Shown piece after piece: positions 37,123-45,732 of a stretch of DNA of 64,000 nt. The stretch's first letter is position 1, and each line of letters begins with the position of its first letter. Position numbers and translations under genes: made by a program. Source of the DNA: Gemmatimonadaceae bacterium (GTDB taxonomy: Bacteria > Latescibacterota > UBA2968 > UBA8231); assembly GCA_026706075.1 (NCBI GenBank), contig JAPOZM010000007.1:1-64000 (forward strand), read 5' to 3'. The notes beneath the pieces are model-generated. The model saw only the letters and a list, made by a program, of their open reading frames with translations, was not told the origin of the DNA and made no database searches.

Positions 37123-37202
37123 CCGTTGGGGGTGGCCGGCTCTCCGGCCTGAGATCAGAACCCTTCGAACCTGACCTGGATCATGCCAGCGTAGGGAAAC
37201 GG
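37123..37202 (+). ncRNA. TPP riboswitch (THI element) aptamer
   Basis: CCGTTGGGGGTGGCC...GGCCTGAGATCAGAACCCTTCGAACCTGACCTGGATCATGCCAGCGTAGGGAAACGG contains the conserved GGGGT, CTGAGA, ACCCTT.GAACCTGA, CTGGAT.AT.CCAGCGTAGGGA blocks; P1 CCGTT/AACGG. Confidence 0.95.
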
Positions 37203-37214
37203 ACCAGCGCCATC

Positions 37215-37255
37215 AGAGGCCGTTTCCCACGTCTGGAGAAAGCGGCCTCTTTCTT
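37215..37255 (+). terminator. Riboswitch-controlled intrinsic terminator
   Basis: AGAGGCCG (37215-37222) / CGGCCTCT (37243-37250) + TTCTT; 5' arm overlaps CCGTTTCCC (37220-37228), exact complement of aptamer 3' strand GGGAAACGG (37194-37202). Confidence 0.85.
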
Positions 37256-39622
37256 ATGCGCATCCTACCTTCCGGCGCCGCTCCGGCGCTGATCGCCTTC
37301 CTCCTCACAGCTGCCACCGTCCCGGCGGAGACGCTGCGCGGCACCGTCGTCGACGCGTCGACCGGTGATCCCCTGCCGGGCGCCCATCTGACCCACGGAG
37401 ACCTGGTCGTCACCGCCGACGCCGACGGCCGCTTCGAGTTGTCCCTGGCGGCGGGGGACTCGGCCTTGGTCACCCACGTGGGCTACGGGCCTGCCGTCGT
37501 CCGCCCACGCCCGGGGGCGGTGCAGCCTGTCACCGTGCGGCTGCTGCCGGCGGCCGTGCCCGTGCCCGAGACCGTGGTCACCGGCGGGCTGATCGAGCAG
37601 GCCCTGGCCGAGGTCGCCTCCTCGGTGACCGTCCTCGACCGGGGCCGCCTGGCCGATTCGGGCGGCGACCACCTCCACGAGCTGATCCCCGCCGTGGCCA
37701 ACCTCAACTGGTCCGGCGGCACCTCCCGGCCTCGCTACTACCAGATCCGCGGGATCGGCGAGCGCAGCCACTACGCCGGCGAGGGGCCGCCCAGCTTCTC
37801 CGTGGGATTCGTCATGGACGACGTCGATCTGAGCGGTCTCGGCATGGCGGGTCTGCTCCACGACCTCGACCAGGCCGAGGTCTTCAAGGGCCCCCAGTCA
37901 ACCCTCTTCGGCCCCAACGCCATGGCCGGGCTGATCAACCTGAGGTCCACCGATCCCGCCCCGACCGCGGGCGGGGAGGCGACCCTGGCCGCCGGCAGCG
38001 ACGGACTCCTGCGCTACGCCGGGACCGTGAACCTCCCGGCCGGCGAGCGGTGGGCGGCGCGGGTCGGCTACAGCTCCGGGCGCACCAATGGGTTCCGCGA
38101 GAACCGGCACCTCGGGATCGACGACTCCAACGGCCGCGAGGAGACGCTGGCGCGGGCCAAGGTGGCCTACGAGGGGGACGGTCTGCGCCTCGTGGGCACG
38201 CTCTTCCGCGCCGACCTCGACAACGGCTACGACGCCTGGGCGCCGGACAACAACGAGGACCTGGCGACCTGGTCCGACAATCTGGGCAAGGACAGCCAGA
38301 CGACGGACGCCCTCTCCCTGCGGGCCCGGGCGCCCCTGCCGGGATCCGGCGCCGAGCTGGTCTCCATCACCTCCTTCAGTCGCACCGACCTGGAGCACAG
38401 CTACGACGGCGACTGGGGCAACGACGACTTCTGGAAGCAGGATCCCTACGGCTTCGATCCGGAGGAGCAGGGCTGGAGCTACGACTTCTTCGACCGCAAC
38501 CTGAGGGAGCGCAGCACCTTCACGCAGGAGATCCGGCTGCGGAGGGAAGATCCCGCCGGCGGGGGCGGCCTGGTGGCCGGCGCCTACCTGAAGTCGCTGG
38601 CCGAGGAGGACGATGCCGCCGGGTACCTCTTCGGCGGCGACGCCACCGACCTGCAGAGCCGCTTCGAGATCTCCGATCTCGCCTTCTACGGCCAGTACGG
38701 CCGCGCCCTGTCCGGCCGCTGGCACCTGACCCTCAACGGCCGGGTCGACCGAAACGCTACCTCGTACGAGGGCTCCACCAACAACGGCGCCGAACAGGTG
38801 GAGTTCGACGTGGCCCAGTGGCTGCCCGGCGGCAAGGCGGCCCTGGCGTACCGGCCGGCGCCGGACCGCAACCTCTACGCGGCGGTCTCCCGGGGTTTCC
38901 GCGCCGGCGGGGTCAACCAGCATCCCCGGCTGGCGTCCGCGAGCCGGCCCTTCGACCCGGAGTACGTCCTCAACCTGGAGGTGGGATACCGCGCCTCGGG
39001 TCCGCGGACGACCACGGCCCTCACCCTGTTCCACGCCCTGCGCTCCGACCAGCAGGTCGAGCTGTCGAGCCAGCAGGACCCGGGGGATCCCAACAGCTTC
39101 TTCTACTTCACCGCCAACGCCGTGACCGGGCGCAGCACCGGCGTGGAGTGGGAGCAGAGCCTCCGGCTCCGGCCGGACCTGCGCCTCACCGCCTCCCTCG
39201 GCCTGCTCGACACCTATGTCGACACCTACACCTTCCCCATCGGCGAAGGGGAGGAGGAGAGCCTGGGCGACCGCGCCGGCGCCCACGCCCCGCGCTACAC
39301 CTTCCGCCTGGGAGGCGAGTACCGCCATCCCTCGGGCCTGGGGGCGCGCTTGGCGCTGAGCGGCGCCGACCGGTTCTACTTCTCCGAGAGCCACGACCAG
39401 GAGTCGGAGCCCTACCAGCTGGTGGACGCCCAGCTCTCCTGGGACCGTGGGATCTGGTCGCTGCAACTGTGGGGGCGGAACCTGCTCGACGCGCGCTACG
39501 CGGTGCGGGGCTTCTTCTTCGGCCTGGAGCCGCCCGACTACGCCGACAAGCTCTACAAGAGCTACGGGGACCCGCGCCAGGTGGGCCTGCGGCTGACGGC
39601 GCGGCTGCCGGCGGGGGACTGA
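37256..39622 (+). CDS. TonB-dependent receptor, predicted thiamine (or precursor) outer-membrane transporter
   Basis: Signal peptide, 'GTVVDASTGDPLPGAHLTHGDL' regulatory-like domain, 'PETVVTGGLIEQ' TonB box region, plug 'EVFKGPQSTLFGPNAMAGLINLRS'; downstream of TPP riboswitch. Confidence 0.9.
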   Translation: MRILPSGAAPALIAFLLTAATVPAETLRGTVVDASTGDPLPGAHLTHGDLVVTADADGRFELSLAAGDSALVTHVGYGPAVVRPRPGAVQPVTVRLLPAAVPVPETVVTGGLIEQALAEVASSVTVLDRGRLADSGGDHLHELIPAVANLNWSGGTSRPRYYQIRGIGERSHYAGEGPPSFSVGFVMDDVDLSGLGMAGLLHDLDQAEVFKGPQSTLFGPNAMAGLINLRSTDPAPTAGGEATLAAGSDGLLRYAGTVNLPAGERWAARVGYSSGRTNGFRENRHLGIDDSNGREETLARAKVAYEGDGLRLVGTLFRADLDNGYDAWAPDNNEDLATWSDNLGKDSQTTDALSLRARAPLPGSGAELVSITSFSRTDLEHSYDGDWGNDDFWKQDPYGFDPEEQGWSYDFFDRNLRERSTFTQEIRLRREDPAGGGGLVAGAYLKSLAEEDDAAGYLFGGDATDLQSRFEISDLAFYGQYGRALSGRWHLTLNGRVDRNATSYEGSTNNGAEQVEFDVAQWLPGGKAALAYRPAPDRNLYAAVSRGFRAGGVNQHPRLASASRPFDPEYVLNLEVGYRASGPRTTTALTLFHALRSDQQVELSSQQDPGDPNSFFYFTANAVTGRSTGVEWEQSLRLRPDLRLTASLGLLDTYVDTYTFPIGEGEEESLGDRAGAHAPRYTFRLGGEYRHPSGLGARLALSGADRFYFSESHDQESEPYQLVDAQLSWDRGIWSLQLWGRNLLDARYAVRGFFFGLEPPDYADKLYKSYGDPRQVGLRLTARLPAGD

Positions 39623-39626
39623 AGCA

Positions 39627-40292
39627 GTGGCCGGCCGCTCGGCGCTCATCGTCGGCAACGGCGAGCCCCCCTCGCGGGAGCTGTTCGCCGCCTGCGCCCG
39701 GGAGGCGGACCTGGTCCTGTGCGCCGACGGCGGCGCCGACACCGCCCGGCGCCTCGGACGGGCCCCCGACTACATCGCCGGCGACCTCGACTCGGTCAGC
39801 GGCCCGGGGATGGCCGCCGTCGCCGGGGACCGCCTCGTCCGCGTCGACGCCGACGACACGGGCACGGACATGCAGAAGGTTCTGCGGCTGGCCCTGGAGT
39901 TGGGGGTCGGCCGGGCGGACATGCTGGGCTTCACCGGGCGGCGCACCGACCACACCCTGTGGAACCTGAGCCTGCTGAGGACCTTCGGCGACCGGCTGGA
40001 CCTGCGGCTGATCGACGACCACTGCGAGATCCGCCTGATCCGCGGCCGGGTGCGCTTCCGCGCCGACGTGGGGCAGAAGCTCTCCCTGTGTCCGCTCGAC
40101 GGACCGGCCGGCGGCATCGAGACCGAGGGCCTGAGGTGGCCTCTGCGGGGGGAGAGCCTCGTCCCTGGCCGCCGCGACGGCATCTCCAACGAGGTCACCG
40201 CCAGCCCGGTGGAGATCCGGGTGGGACGCGGCGACCTGCTGCTCTGCGTGCAGCGGCAGAGCGCCTCGGGGCGGATCGAGCTGCTGGAGTAG
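39627..40292 (+). CDS. Thiamine pyrophosphokinase
   Basis: GTG start 4 nt after receptor stop; 'LVLCADGGADTARRLGRAPDYIAGDLDSVS', 'DDTGTDMQKVLRLALELG', 'TGRRTDHTLWNLSLL', 'GISNEVTASPVEI'. Confidence 0.92.
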   Translation: MAGRSALIVGNGEPPSRELFAACAREADLVLCADGGADTARRLGRAPDYIAGDLDSVSGPGMAAVAGDRLVRVDADDTGTDMQKVLRLALELGVGRADMLGFTGRRTDHTLWNLSLLRTFGDRLDLRLIDDHCEIRLIRGRVRFRADVGQKLSLCPLDGPAGGIETEGLRWPLRGESLVPGRRDGISNEVTASPVEIRVGRGDLLLCVQRQSASGRIELLE

Positions 40293-40296
40293 CGGA

Positions 40297-41247
40297 TCAG
40301 GCGGAGCAGTGGGCTCCGCCGAGGACGCAGAACCGGGCGCAGTGGGGGTGGTTGAGCTTCACCGGCCCCCAGGCCTCGCTCAGGGTCGCGCCCATCTCGA
40401 AGGCCTCGTCATAGGGCAGGAGGGTGCAGGAGAGGACGACGGGCGCGTCCGCGCCCCGGCGCTTGACCACCATGCGCGACGAGGCGCACATGACGTCGTC
40501 GGGGGACTGGCCGAGGATCTCCCAGCAGGCGCCGGTGATCTCCGGCACGTCGGCGGCGGCGTCCATCTCCGGAAAGAGCACGAGCTGGGCGGGATCGCCG
40601 GCGTCGATGCGGACCCCGAGATCGGCGAAGAGGCGGGCGAAGCCGGCCCGCAGTTCCTCCTCGCAGCCGCCCCAGAGGGTGCGGCCGGCGGCGGTCACGT
40701 GGAAGCCGGAGTCCGAGAGCCAGCGCAGGCCCTCGACCATCGGCGCCCAGGAGCGCGGGCCCCGCTCCTCCTCGTGCAGGGCGGGGTCGTAGTGGTCGAT
40801 GGAGACGCGGACCCCCAGCCGGCCGCCGTGGTCGTCCCGCAGCCGCAGCAGTTCCCCGCCGCACTTCATCATCGGCCGCATGGCGTTGGTCAGCACCAGG
40901 CACTCGAAGCCCCGATCCAGGACCTCCCCGAGCATGTCGAGGATCCCGGGGTTCATGAAGGGCTCGCCGCCGGTGAAGCCGATCTCGCGGGTGCCCAGCC
41001 CGGCGCGCTCGATCTCGTCGAGGAAGGAGGAGACCTCGGCCGCCGTGAGGTAGACGAGGCGGTCGTTGCGCGGGCTCGACTCGATGTAGCAGTTGGCGCA
41101 GGTGAGGTTGCAGAGGGTGCCGGTGTTGAACCAGAGGGTCTCGAGGCGGGTCAGGGCGACCCGGGCCCTCGGCTCTCCCTCGGCGGTGACGTCGGGATCT
41201 CGGAACTTGCGAGGGTCCAGCCGGGCCGGGGCCAGCGTCTCAGTCAC
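40297..41247 (-). CDS. Radical SAM protein with C-terminal Cys residues
   Basis: 'NTGTLCNLTCANCYIESSP' CX3CX2C; 'EIGFTGGEPFMNP'; C-term 'HCARFCVLGGAHC'. Confidence 0.9.
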   Translation of the reverse strand: MTETLAPARLDPRKFRDPDVTAEGEPRARVALTRLETLWFNTGTLCNLTCANCYIESSPRNDRLVYLTAAEVSSFLDEIERAGLGTREIGFTGGEPFMNPGILDMLGEVLDRGFECLVLTNAMRPMMKCGGELLRLRDDHGGRLGVRVSIDHYDPALHEEERGPRSWAPMVEGLRWLSDSGFHVTAAGRTLWGGCEEELRAGFARLFADLGVRIDAGDPAQLVLFPEMDAAADVPEITGACWEILGQSPDDVMCASSRMVVKRRGADAPVVLSCTLLPYDEAFEMGATLSEAWGPVKLNHPHCARFCVLGGAHCSA

Positions 41248-42025
41248 CGTCCAGGGCCTTGCGCAGGTCGTCGCCGTTCGCCTTCCACCAGTTGAACAGG
41301 ATGGAGACGTCGGTGCCGATGCAGAAGTGGCGGACCCCCAGGTCGAGGTAGTACTTCGCCCCGTCGGCGCCGCCGATCTCGGCGCGCGGGGGCACGCCGG
41401 CGGCCAGGCAGGTCTCGATGACGCGCTTCTCCACCGCCTTGATCTCGGGTGAGCCGCCCTGTCCGGCCTTGCCGACGCTCATGGAGTAGTCGGACGGCCC
41501 CCACTGCACCATGTCGATGGGCAGCTCCACGATCTGCTCCAGGCTCTCCACGGCGCCGTGCTTCTCGATCATCAGGACGACGACGATGTCGCGCAGGGTC
41601 TGCACGTAGTCCATCGATCCGCCGTAGCCGGCGTGGGTGAACCGCCGCGAGGCGACGCCGTAGGTGCCGCCGTCCTCCGGGGTGTCGGGACGGGCGATGC
41701 GCAGGCACTCGCGGGCGTCCTCGACGCCGCGGCTGTCGGAGAACAGGACCGACTCGAAGCCCGAGCCGATGGCGCGCTGGGCGATCCAGGAGCGCGGCTC
41801 CTGCTCGACCTTGATCATCGTGCCGAGGTCGTGGAGCTCGGCGGCGCGGCAGATGTCGTCGAAGGCGTAGAGGTCGTAGGGGCCGTACTCGGCGACGAAC
41901 TCGACGTAGTCGTAGAGGCCGGTCTCGCCCAGGATCTCGACCACGTTGGGCCAGGTCGTGTGAACGTGGGTGCCGAGGGTCGGCTTCCCGTCGTTGAGCA
42001 GCTGTCGGAGCTTGTTCGGTTGGAT
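41240..42025 (-). CDS. HpcH/HpaI aldolase family protein; probable non-canonical ATC start at 42025
   Basis: Frame reads upstream of first ATG (41944) as 'IQPNKLRQLLNDGKPTLGTHVHTTWPNVVEILGETGLYDYVEFVAEY'; AAGGAGG 5 nt before ATC. Confidence 0.85.
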   Translation of the reverse strand: MQPNKLRQLLNDGKPTLGTHVHTTWPNVVEILGETGLYDYVEFVAEYGPYDLYAFDDICRAAELHDLGTMIKVEQEPRSWIAQRAIGSGFESVLFSDSRGVEDARECLRIARPDTPEDGGTYGVASRRFTHAGYGGSMDYVQTLRDIVVVLMIEKHGAVESLEQIVELPIDMVQWGPSDYSMSVGKAGQGGSPEIKAVEKRVIETCLAAGVPPRAEIGGADGAKYYLDLGVRHFCIGTDVSILFNWWKANGDDLRKALDGD

Positions 42026-42131
42026 GGCGGCCTCCTTCAGACCGTGGCTGTGGGGCCGGCGCTCGAGCGCCGGATCGTTCGGCCCGCGAAGGCGGGCACC
42101 TGGTTCGACGCGGGGCTCGCCGGGCGGTTTC

Positions 42132-43190
42132 TCAGCGAAGCATCCTGATGCACACCGGGGAGGGCGTCTCCGCGCTCTCTCCCGTGTCCTGGAGCCGGCC
42201 CGATCCGTCGACGCGCAGCCGGGCGATGCGGTCGGTGTGGTGTCCGCCCGAGTAGAGCCAGCGGCCCGAGGGGTCGATGGCGAAGTTGCGCGGCGCCGAC
42301 GGCACCGGCGTGTGGCCGAGGAGGGTGAGCTGTCCGCTGCCGGCGTCGACGGCGAAGGCGGCGATCGAGTCGTGGCCGCGGTTGGAGCCGTAGAGGAAGC
42401 GGCCGTCGGCGGACAGGTGGATGTCGGAGGTGTGCGTGGTCTCGGCGTAGCCGGCTGGGAGGGTGGTGACCTCCTCGACCTCGATCAGGGAGCCGCCGTC
42501 GTCGCCGCGGGCGAAGAGGGTGATCGTGTTGGACATCTCGTTGATGACGTAGGCGAAGCGGCGGTTCGGGTGGAAGGCCATGTGCCGGGGACCGCCGCCG
42601 GGGGTCACCCGCCCCGAGCCGTGGGGGACCAGGCGTCCGGCCTCCAGGTCGAGGCCGTAGACCAGGACCTCGTCGAGGCCGAGATCGGCGCAGAAGGCGA
42701 AGCCGTTGTCGGGATCGACGTTGATCGAGTGGGCGTGCGGCCCCTGCTGGCGCCCCGGATCGACGCTCGAGCCCATGTGCTGATGGAAGTCGGAGATCTC
42801 ACCCAGGCTGCCGTCGTCCCGCACGGGGTGCATGGAGACGCTGCCGCCGCCGTAGTTGGCGCACAGGACGTAGCGGCCGCTGTGGTCGACGGTGTTGTGG
42901 CACGGCGCCGAGCCGCCCGTGGGCTGCAGGTTGAGGAAGGTGAGGGCCCCCGAGTCGGCGTCGATGGAGAAGGCGCTCACGGCGCCGCCGCCGTCGAAGT
43001 GGGAGACCTCGTTCACGGCGTAGAGGAAGCGGCCGTTCGGGTGCAGGGCCAGGAAGGAGGGGTTGTCTTCGCAGGGGGTGCGGCCGTGGATGCGCAGGGC
43101 TCCCGAGTCGGGGTCGGCCTCGCCGTAGTAGATGGCGGCGTCGTCACCGCTGGTGTAGTTGCCGATGAAAACGAGAGCCCGGTCTGCCAT
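42132..43190 (-). CDS. Lactonase family (6-phosphogluconolactonase-like) beta-propeller
   Basis: 'FLALHPNGRFLYAVNEV', 'APCHNTVDHSGRYVLCANYGGGSVSMHPV', 'GPHAHSINVDPDNGFAFCADLGLDEVLVY'. Confidence 0.92.
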   Translation of the reverse strand: MADRALVFIGNYTSGDDAAIYYGEADPDSGALRIHGRTPCEDNPSFLALHPNGRFLYAVNEVSHFDGGGAVSAFSIDADSGALTFLNLQPTGGSAPCHNTVDHSGRYVLCANYGGGSVSMHPVRDDGSLGEISDFHQHMGSSVDPGRQQGPHAHSINVDPDNGFAFCADLGLDEVLVYGLDLEAGRLVPHGSGRVTPGGGPRHMAFHPNRRFAYVINEMSNTITLFARGDDGGSLIEVEEVTTLPAGYAETTHTSDIHLSADGRFLYGSNRGHDSIAAFAVDAGSGQLTLLGHTPVPSAPRNFAIDPSGRWLYSGGHHTDRIARLRVDGSGRLQDTGESAETPSPVCIRMLR

Positions 43191-43317
43191 GTGCGGTCAC
43201 GCGCTCCGGTGGAGGTCGGTATAGCCAAGGGGGGCGCAAGGTACGCATGGCCTCGATTGCCGACAAGCTCCCGCGGGCCCCGGCAGTGCCGCAGATGCGC
43301 CCGGTGGAGCGGCACTC

Positions 43318-43781
43318 TCACAGCTTGCAGTCAAGGGCCAGCGTCCCATCTCGGTACACTCTTGCGATGAACGGTTTGTCGTGCGCATCAAGGAAACGCC
43401 CAAGTCGGGGAACGGCCTTTAGCAGTGCAGCGGCCATGCTCTCTCCGCGCTGATTGCTGCTGATCAGCACGAACAATGCCACTCCTGCGTTCTTGACGGC
43501 CATCTTCTCATGCTGCCTGTACCTGATCCTTCGATCCTTTGTTATCACAATCCAATCGCGCTGTCCGACTTCAGCGATCCACTTCTCGTCAGCCGCGGCG
43601 GGGTCGAATGCTCCTCGAGCGTATGCACCACAACCCCTTCATCTCGAAGTGCCTGTACAACAATCCTGCTTCCTATGGAATGATCCAGAAAGAGCGGAGG
43701 CAGGTCAGGCGGCGAGGGGGAGGCCTTGGGCTTCGAACCGGATGGCCGCCTGGATTTCGAGCGGCTCTCGCCCATAGTCAT
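43318..43781 (-). pseudogene. VapC45-like PIN-like toxin split by a 1-nt frameshift
   Basis: 'PPLFLDHSIGSRIVVQALRDEGVVVHTLEEH' in one frame, '(F)DPAAADEKWIAEVGQRDWIVITKDRRIRYRQHEKMAVKNAGVALFVLIS' in the next; adding one T at ~43606-43609 restores one ORF. Confidence 0.7.
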
Positions 43782-44370
43782 AGGACAGATCTTCGATGGA
43801 CTCGCCGGCCCCGAAACGCTCGGCTATGACAGAAGTGGGTATTCCCGTTCCAACAATCGAAGGACGACCAAAGGACTTGTTCGGATCGATCACGACAATG
43901 CGTAGTTCGCTCAGTGAGTCGGTCGCTCTGGTCGTGAGGGGAAACAGCCGAGCGGCAAGTCCATTTTCCTTGTCAATTCGGCTCAGACTTGCTTCGATCA
44001 ACTCTCGGAGAACCAACTGGCCACTCCTCGATACCGCAATCCGGGTTACGAAGAGATCGAGGCCATCGGTGTCTATGTCCAGTTCGGCAAGGGGATGCTC
44101 AGAGGCAAAGGCCCCCTGCATATAGTCAATGGTGCGACGCATCCTCTGGAAGGAGATCCTGTGTCTCTTCCGGATGAAACCAAGAACATGCGCTTCCACC
44201 AGATTGGTGAAGGAGAGTTGGTCGCTGCCCCCCGGAGGATGGAATATGGGCGAAAAGCCACGGCCGCCACGAAACCAGGACCTCAATGTGGAAGATGGAA
44301 TGCGCAGATAGTGCGCAACCTCGACGACTCCATAGGCTGGCAGCGTACGAACGTCCTCAGTGAAGATCAC
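43705..44370 (-). CDS. DUF433-type antitoxin with N-terminal HTH (VapB45-like)
   Basis: 'YGVVEVAHYLRIPSSTLRSWFRGGRGFSPIFHP' HTH; 'GRPSIVGTGIPTSVIAERFGAGESIEDLSYDYGREPLEIQAAIRFE' DUF433 signature. Confidence 0.8.
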   Translation of the reverse strand: MIFTEDVRTLPAYGVVEVAHYLRIPSSTLRSWFRGGRGFSPIFHPPGGSDQLSFTNLVEAHVLGFIRKRHRISFQRMRRTIDYMQGAFASEHPLAELDIDTDGLDLFVTRIAVSRSGQLVLRELIEASLSRIDKENGLAARLFPLTTRATDSLSELRIVVIDPNKSFGRPSIVGTGIPTSVIAERFGAGESIEDLSYDYGREPLEIQAAIRFEAQGLPLAA

Positions 44371-44674
44371 TGGCTCCCCCGAACCGTGGCCGATTCCTCG
44401 TTGCTGGGAGGCTCTGGGATGGTGTGAGAAGGTGGAAGGGCCTGTTGCGTTTGGGTCTCGCGCTGAAAGACGGGAAGGAGGGGTGGCGATACCCGGCCGG
44501 ACAGGTGCAATTCAATCTGCGAAAATAGCTCCCGAATCATGGCGGGTCAATTTGTCCACCGAGTTCCGGCAGCTCGGCCAAAGCAACACTTGTGCCGGAC
44601 TGATCATACCGAGCTTTCGGCCTGAAGATACGTCCTGTCCGCCCCCAGCCGCGGACCGGAAGGGGAGCGTCGGC

Positions 44675-45721
44675 TCAGATCACCTCCCGCGCGTCCGCGT
44701 CGGGAAGCTCGGGAAGGGGCGCCGACGGCAGCGTCTGGTACCAGTAGACGACGGAGGAGATGTCGTCCTGCAGGGCCAGGTAACGGCCCTCCGAGCGCCA
44801 GCCGAGGGCCTGCATGTGGACCCGCAGATCGCTCTTGAAGAACACGGGGTCGTGGACGTGGAAGCGGTACAGGGTCATGCGGCAGCCGGCCTCGCCGGAG
44901 GTCTTCACCACCTGCCGGAAGCCGGCGTACGGTCCCGAGAAGTCGCGGCGGTCGAAGCCCCAGGCGCCCAGGAAGTAGTCCTCGGTGCCGGTGCCGCAGA
45001 TCGTCGGGTGCTCGCCGTCGCCGTCGAGGAACATCTTGATCTCCCCCTCGCCCCACCAGCCGGCGCTGTTCTGCTGCCAGGCCATGAAGGTGCCCACGTA
45101 CTGGCCGCGGCCACGGATGCCGTCGGCCATGACGTACTCCTGCGCGTAGGGCAGGGGGTTCGTGCGCCGCCACTGGGCGCAGAAGGCGAGGGCTTCGGCC
45201 GGGACCTCCTCCAGCGTGTAGTTGATGGTGTAGAAGAACCCGGGCAGCTCGTTGACGCCGTCGTTCTCCACGGTGATGCGGGCGTGCTTCCGGAAGGGCA
45301 TGGGGAAGTAGACGTTCATGCCGCCGTGGGGGTTGACGTTGACCGGCGCGCCGAGCACGTCCTGGCGCTCGTTCCAGGCGTTGCAGCCGAAGTCCCCGAG
45401 GGGCGCCTCCACCGAGGGGTGGTCCTGTCCGTCCCAGTAGATGCGCAGGATGACGGAGCGGTAGAAGGTGTGGCGGAAGGTGAACCACATGTGGCGGATG
45501 ACGCCGGGTCCCTCGTGGTCCATCAGGGTGGTGGTGCTGCCGGGGGCCAGCTTCAGGCACGGCCGCACCTTCCAGCCCTTGCCGAGGTCGCGGGCGGCGC
45601 TGCCGGCTTCGGGCTCGGCGCGGGCGCCGCCGCCGACGGCGCCGTCGGGGTTCTCGGCGCTCAGGGAGCGGGACTCGGCGCGCCGGTCGAGGTAGAGGTT
45701 GCCCAGGTCGATCGGTAGCAT
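44675..45721 (-). CDS. DUF2961 (GH172-like) protein
   Basis: Start 45721 'MLPIDLGNLYLDRRAESRSLS'; 'GPGVIRHMWFTF', 'YWDGQDHPSVEAPLGDFG', 'GTGTEDYFLGAWGFDRRDFSGPYAG'. Confidence 0.88.
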   Translation of the reverse strand: MLPIDLGNLYLDRRAESRSLSAENPDGAVGGGARAEPEAGSAARDLGKGWKVRPCLKLAPGSTTTLMDHEGPGVIRHMWFTFRHTFYRSVILRIYWDGQDHPSVEAPLGDFGCNAWNERQDVLGAPVNVNPHGGMNVYFPMPFRKHARITVENDGVNELPGFFYTINYTLEEVPAEALAFCAQWRRTNPLPYAQEYVMADGIRGRGQYVGTFMAWQQNSAGWWGEGEIKMFLDGDGEHPTICGTGTEDYFLGAWGFDRRDFSGPYAGFRQVVKTSGEAGCRMTLYRFHVHDPVFFKSDLRVHMQALGWRSEGRYLALQDDISSVVYWYQTLPSAPLPELPDADAREVI

Positions 45722-45732
45722 GGCGTCCTTTC

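Noticed and set aside
37898-39742. 614-aa minus-strand ORF
   Set aside because: Antisense to the riboswitch-linked TonB receptor; shadow ORF.
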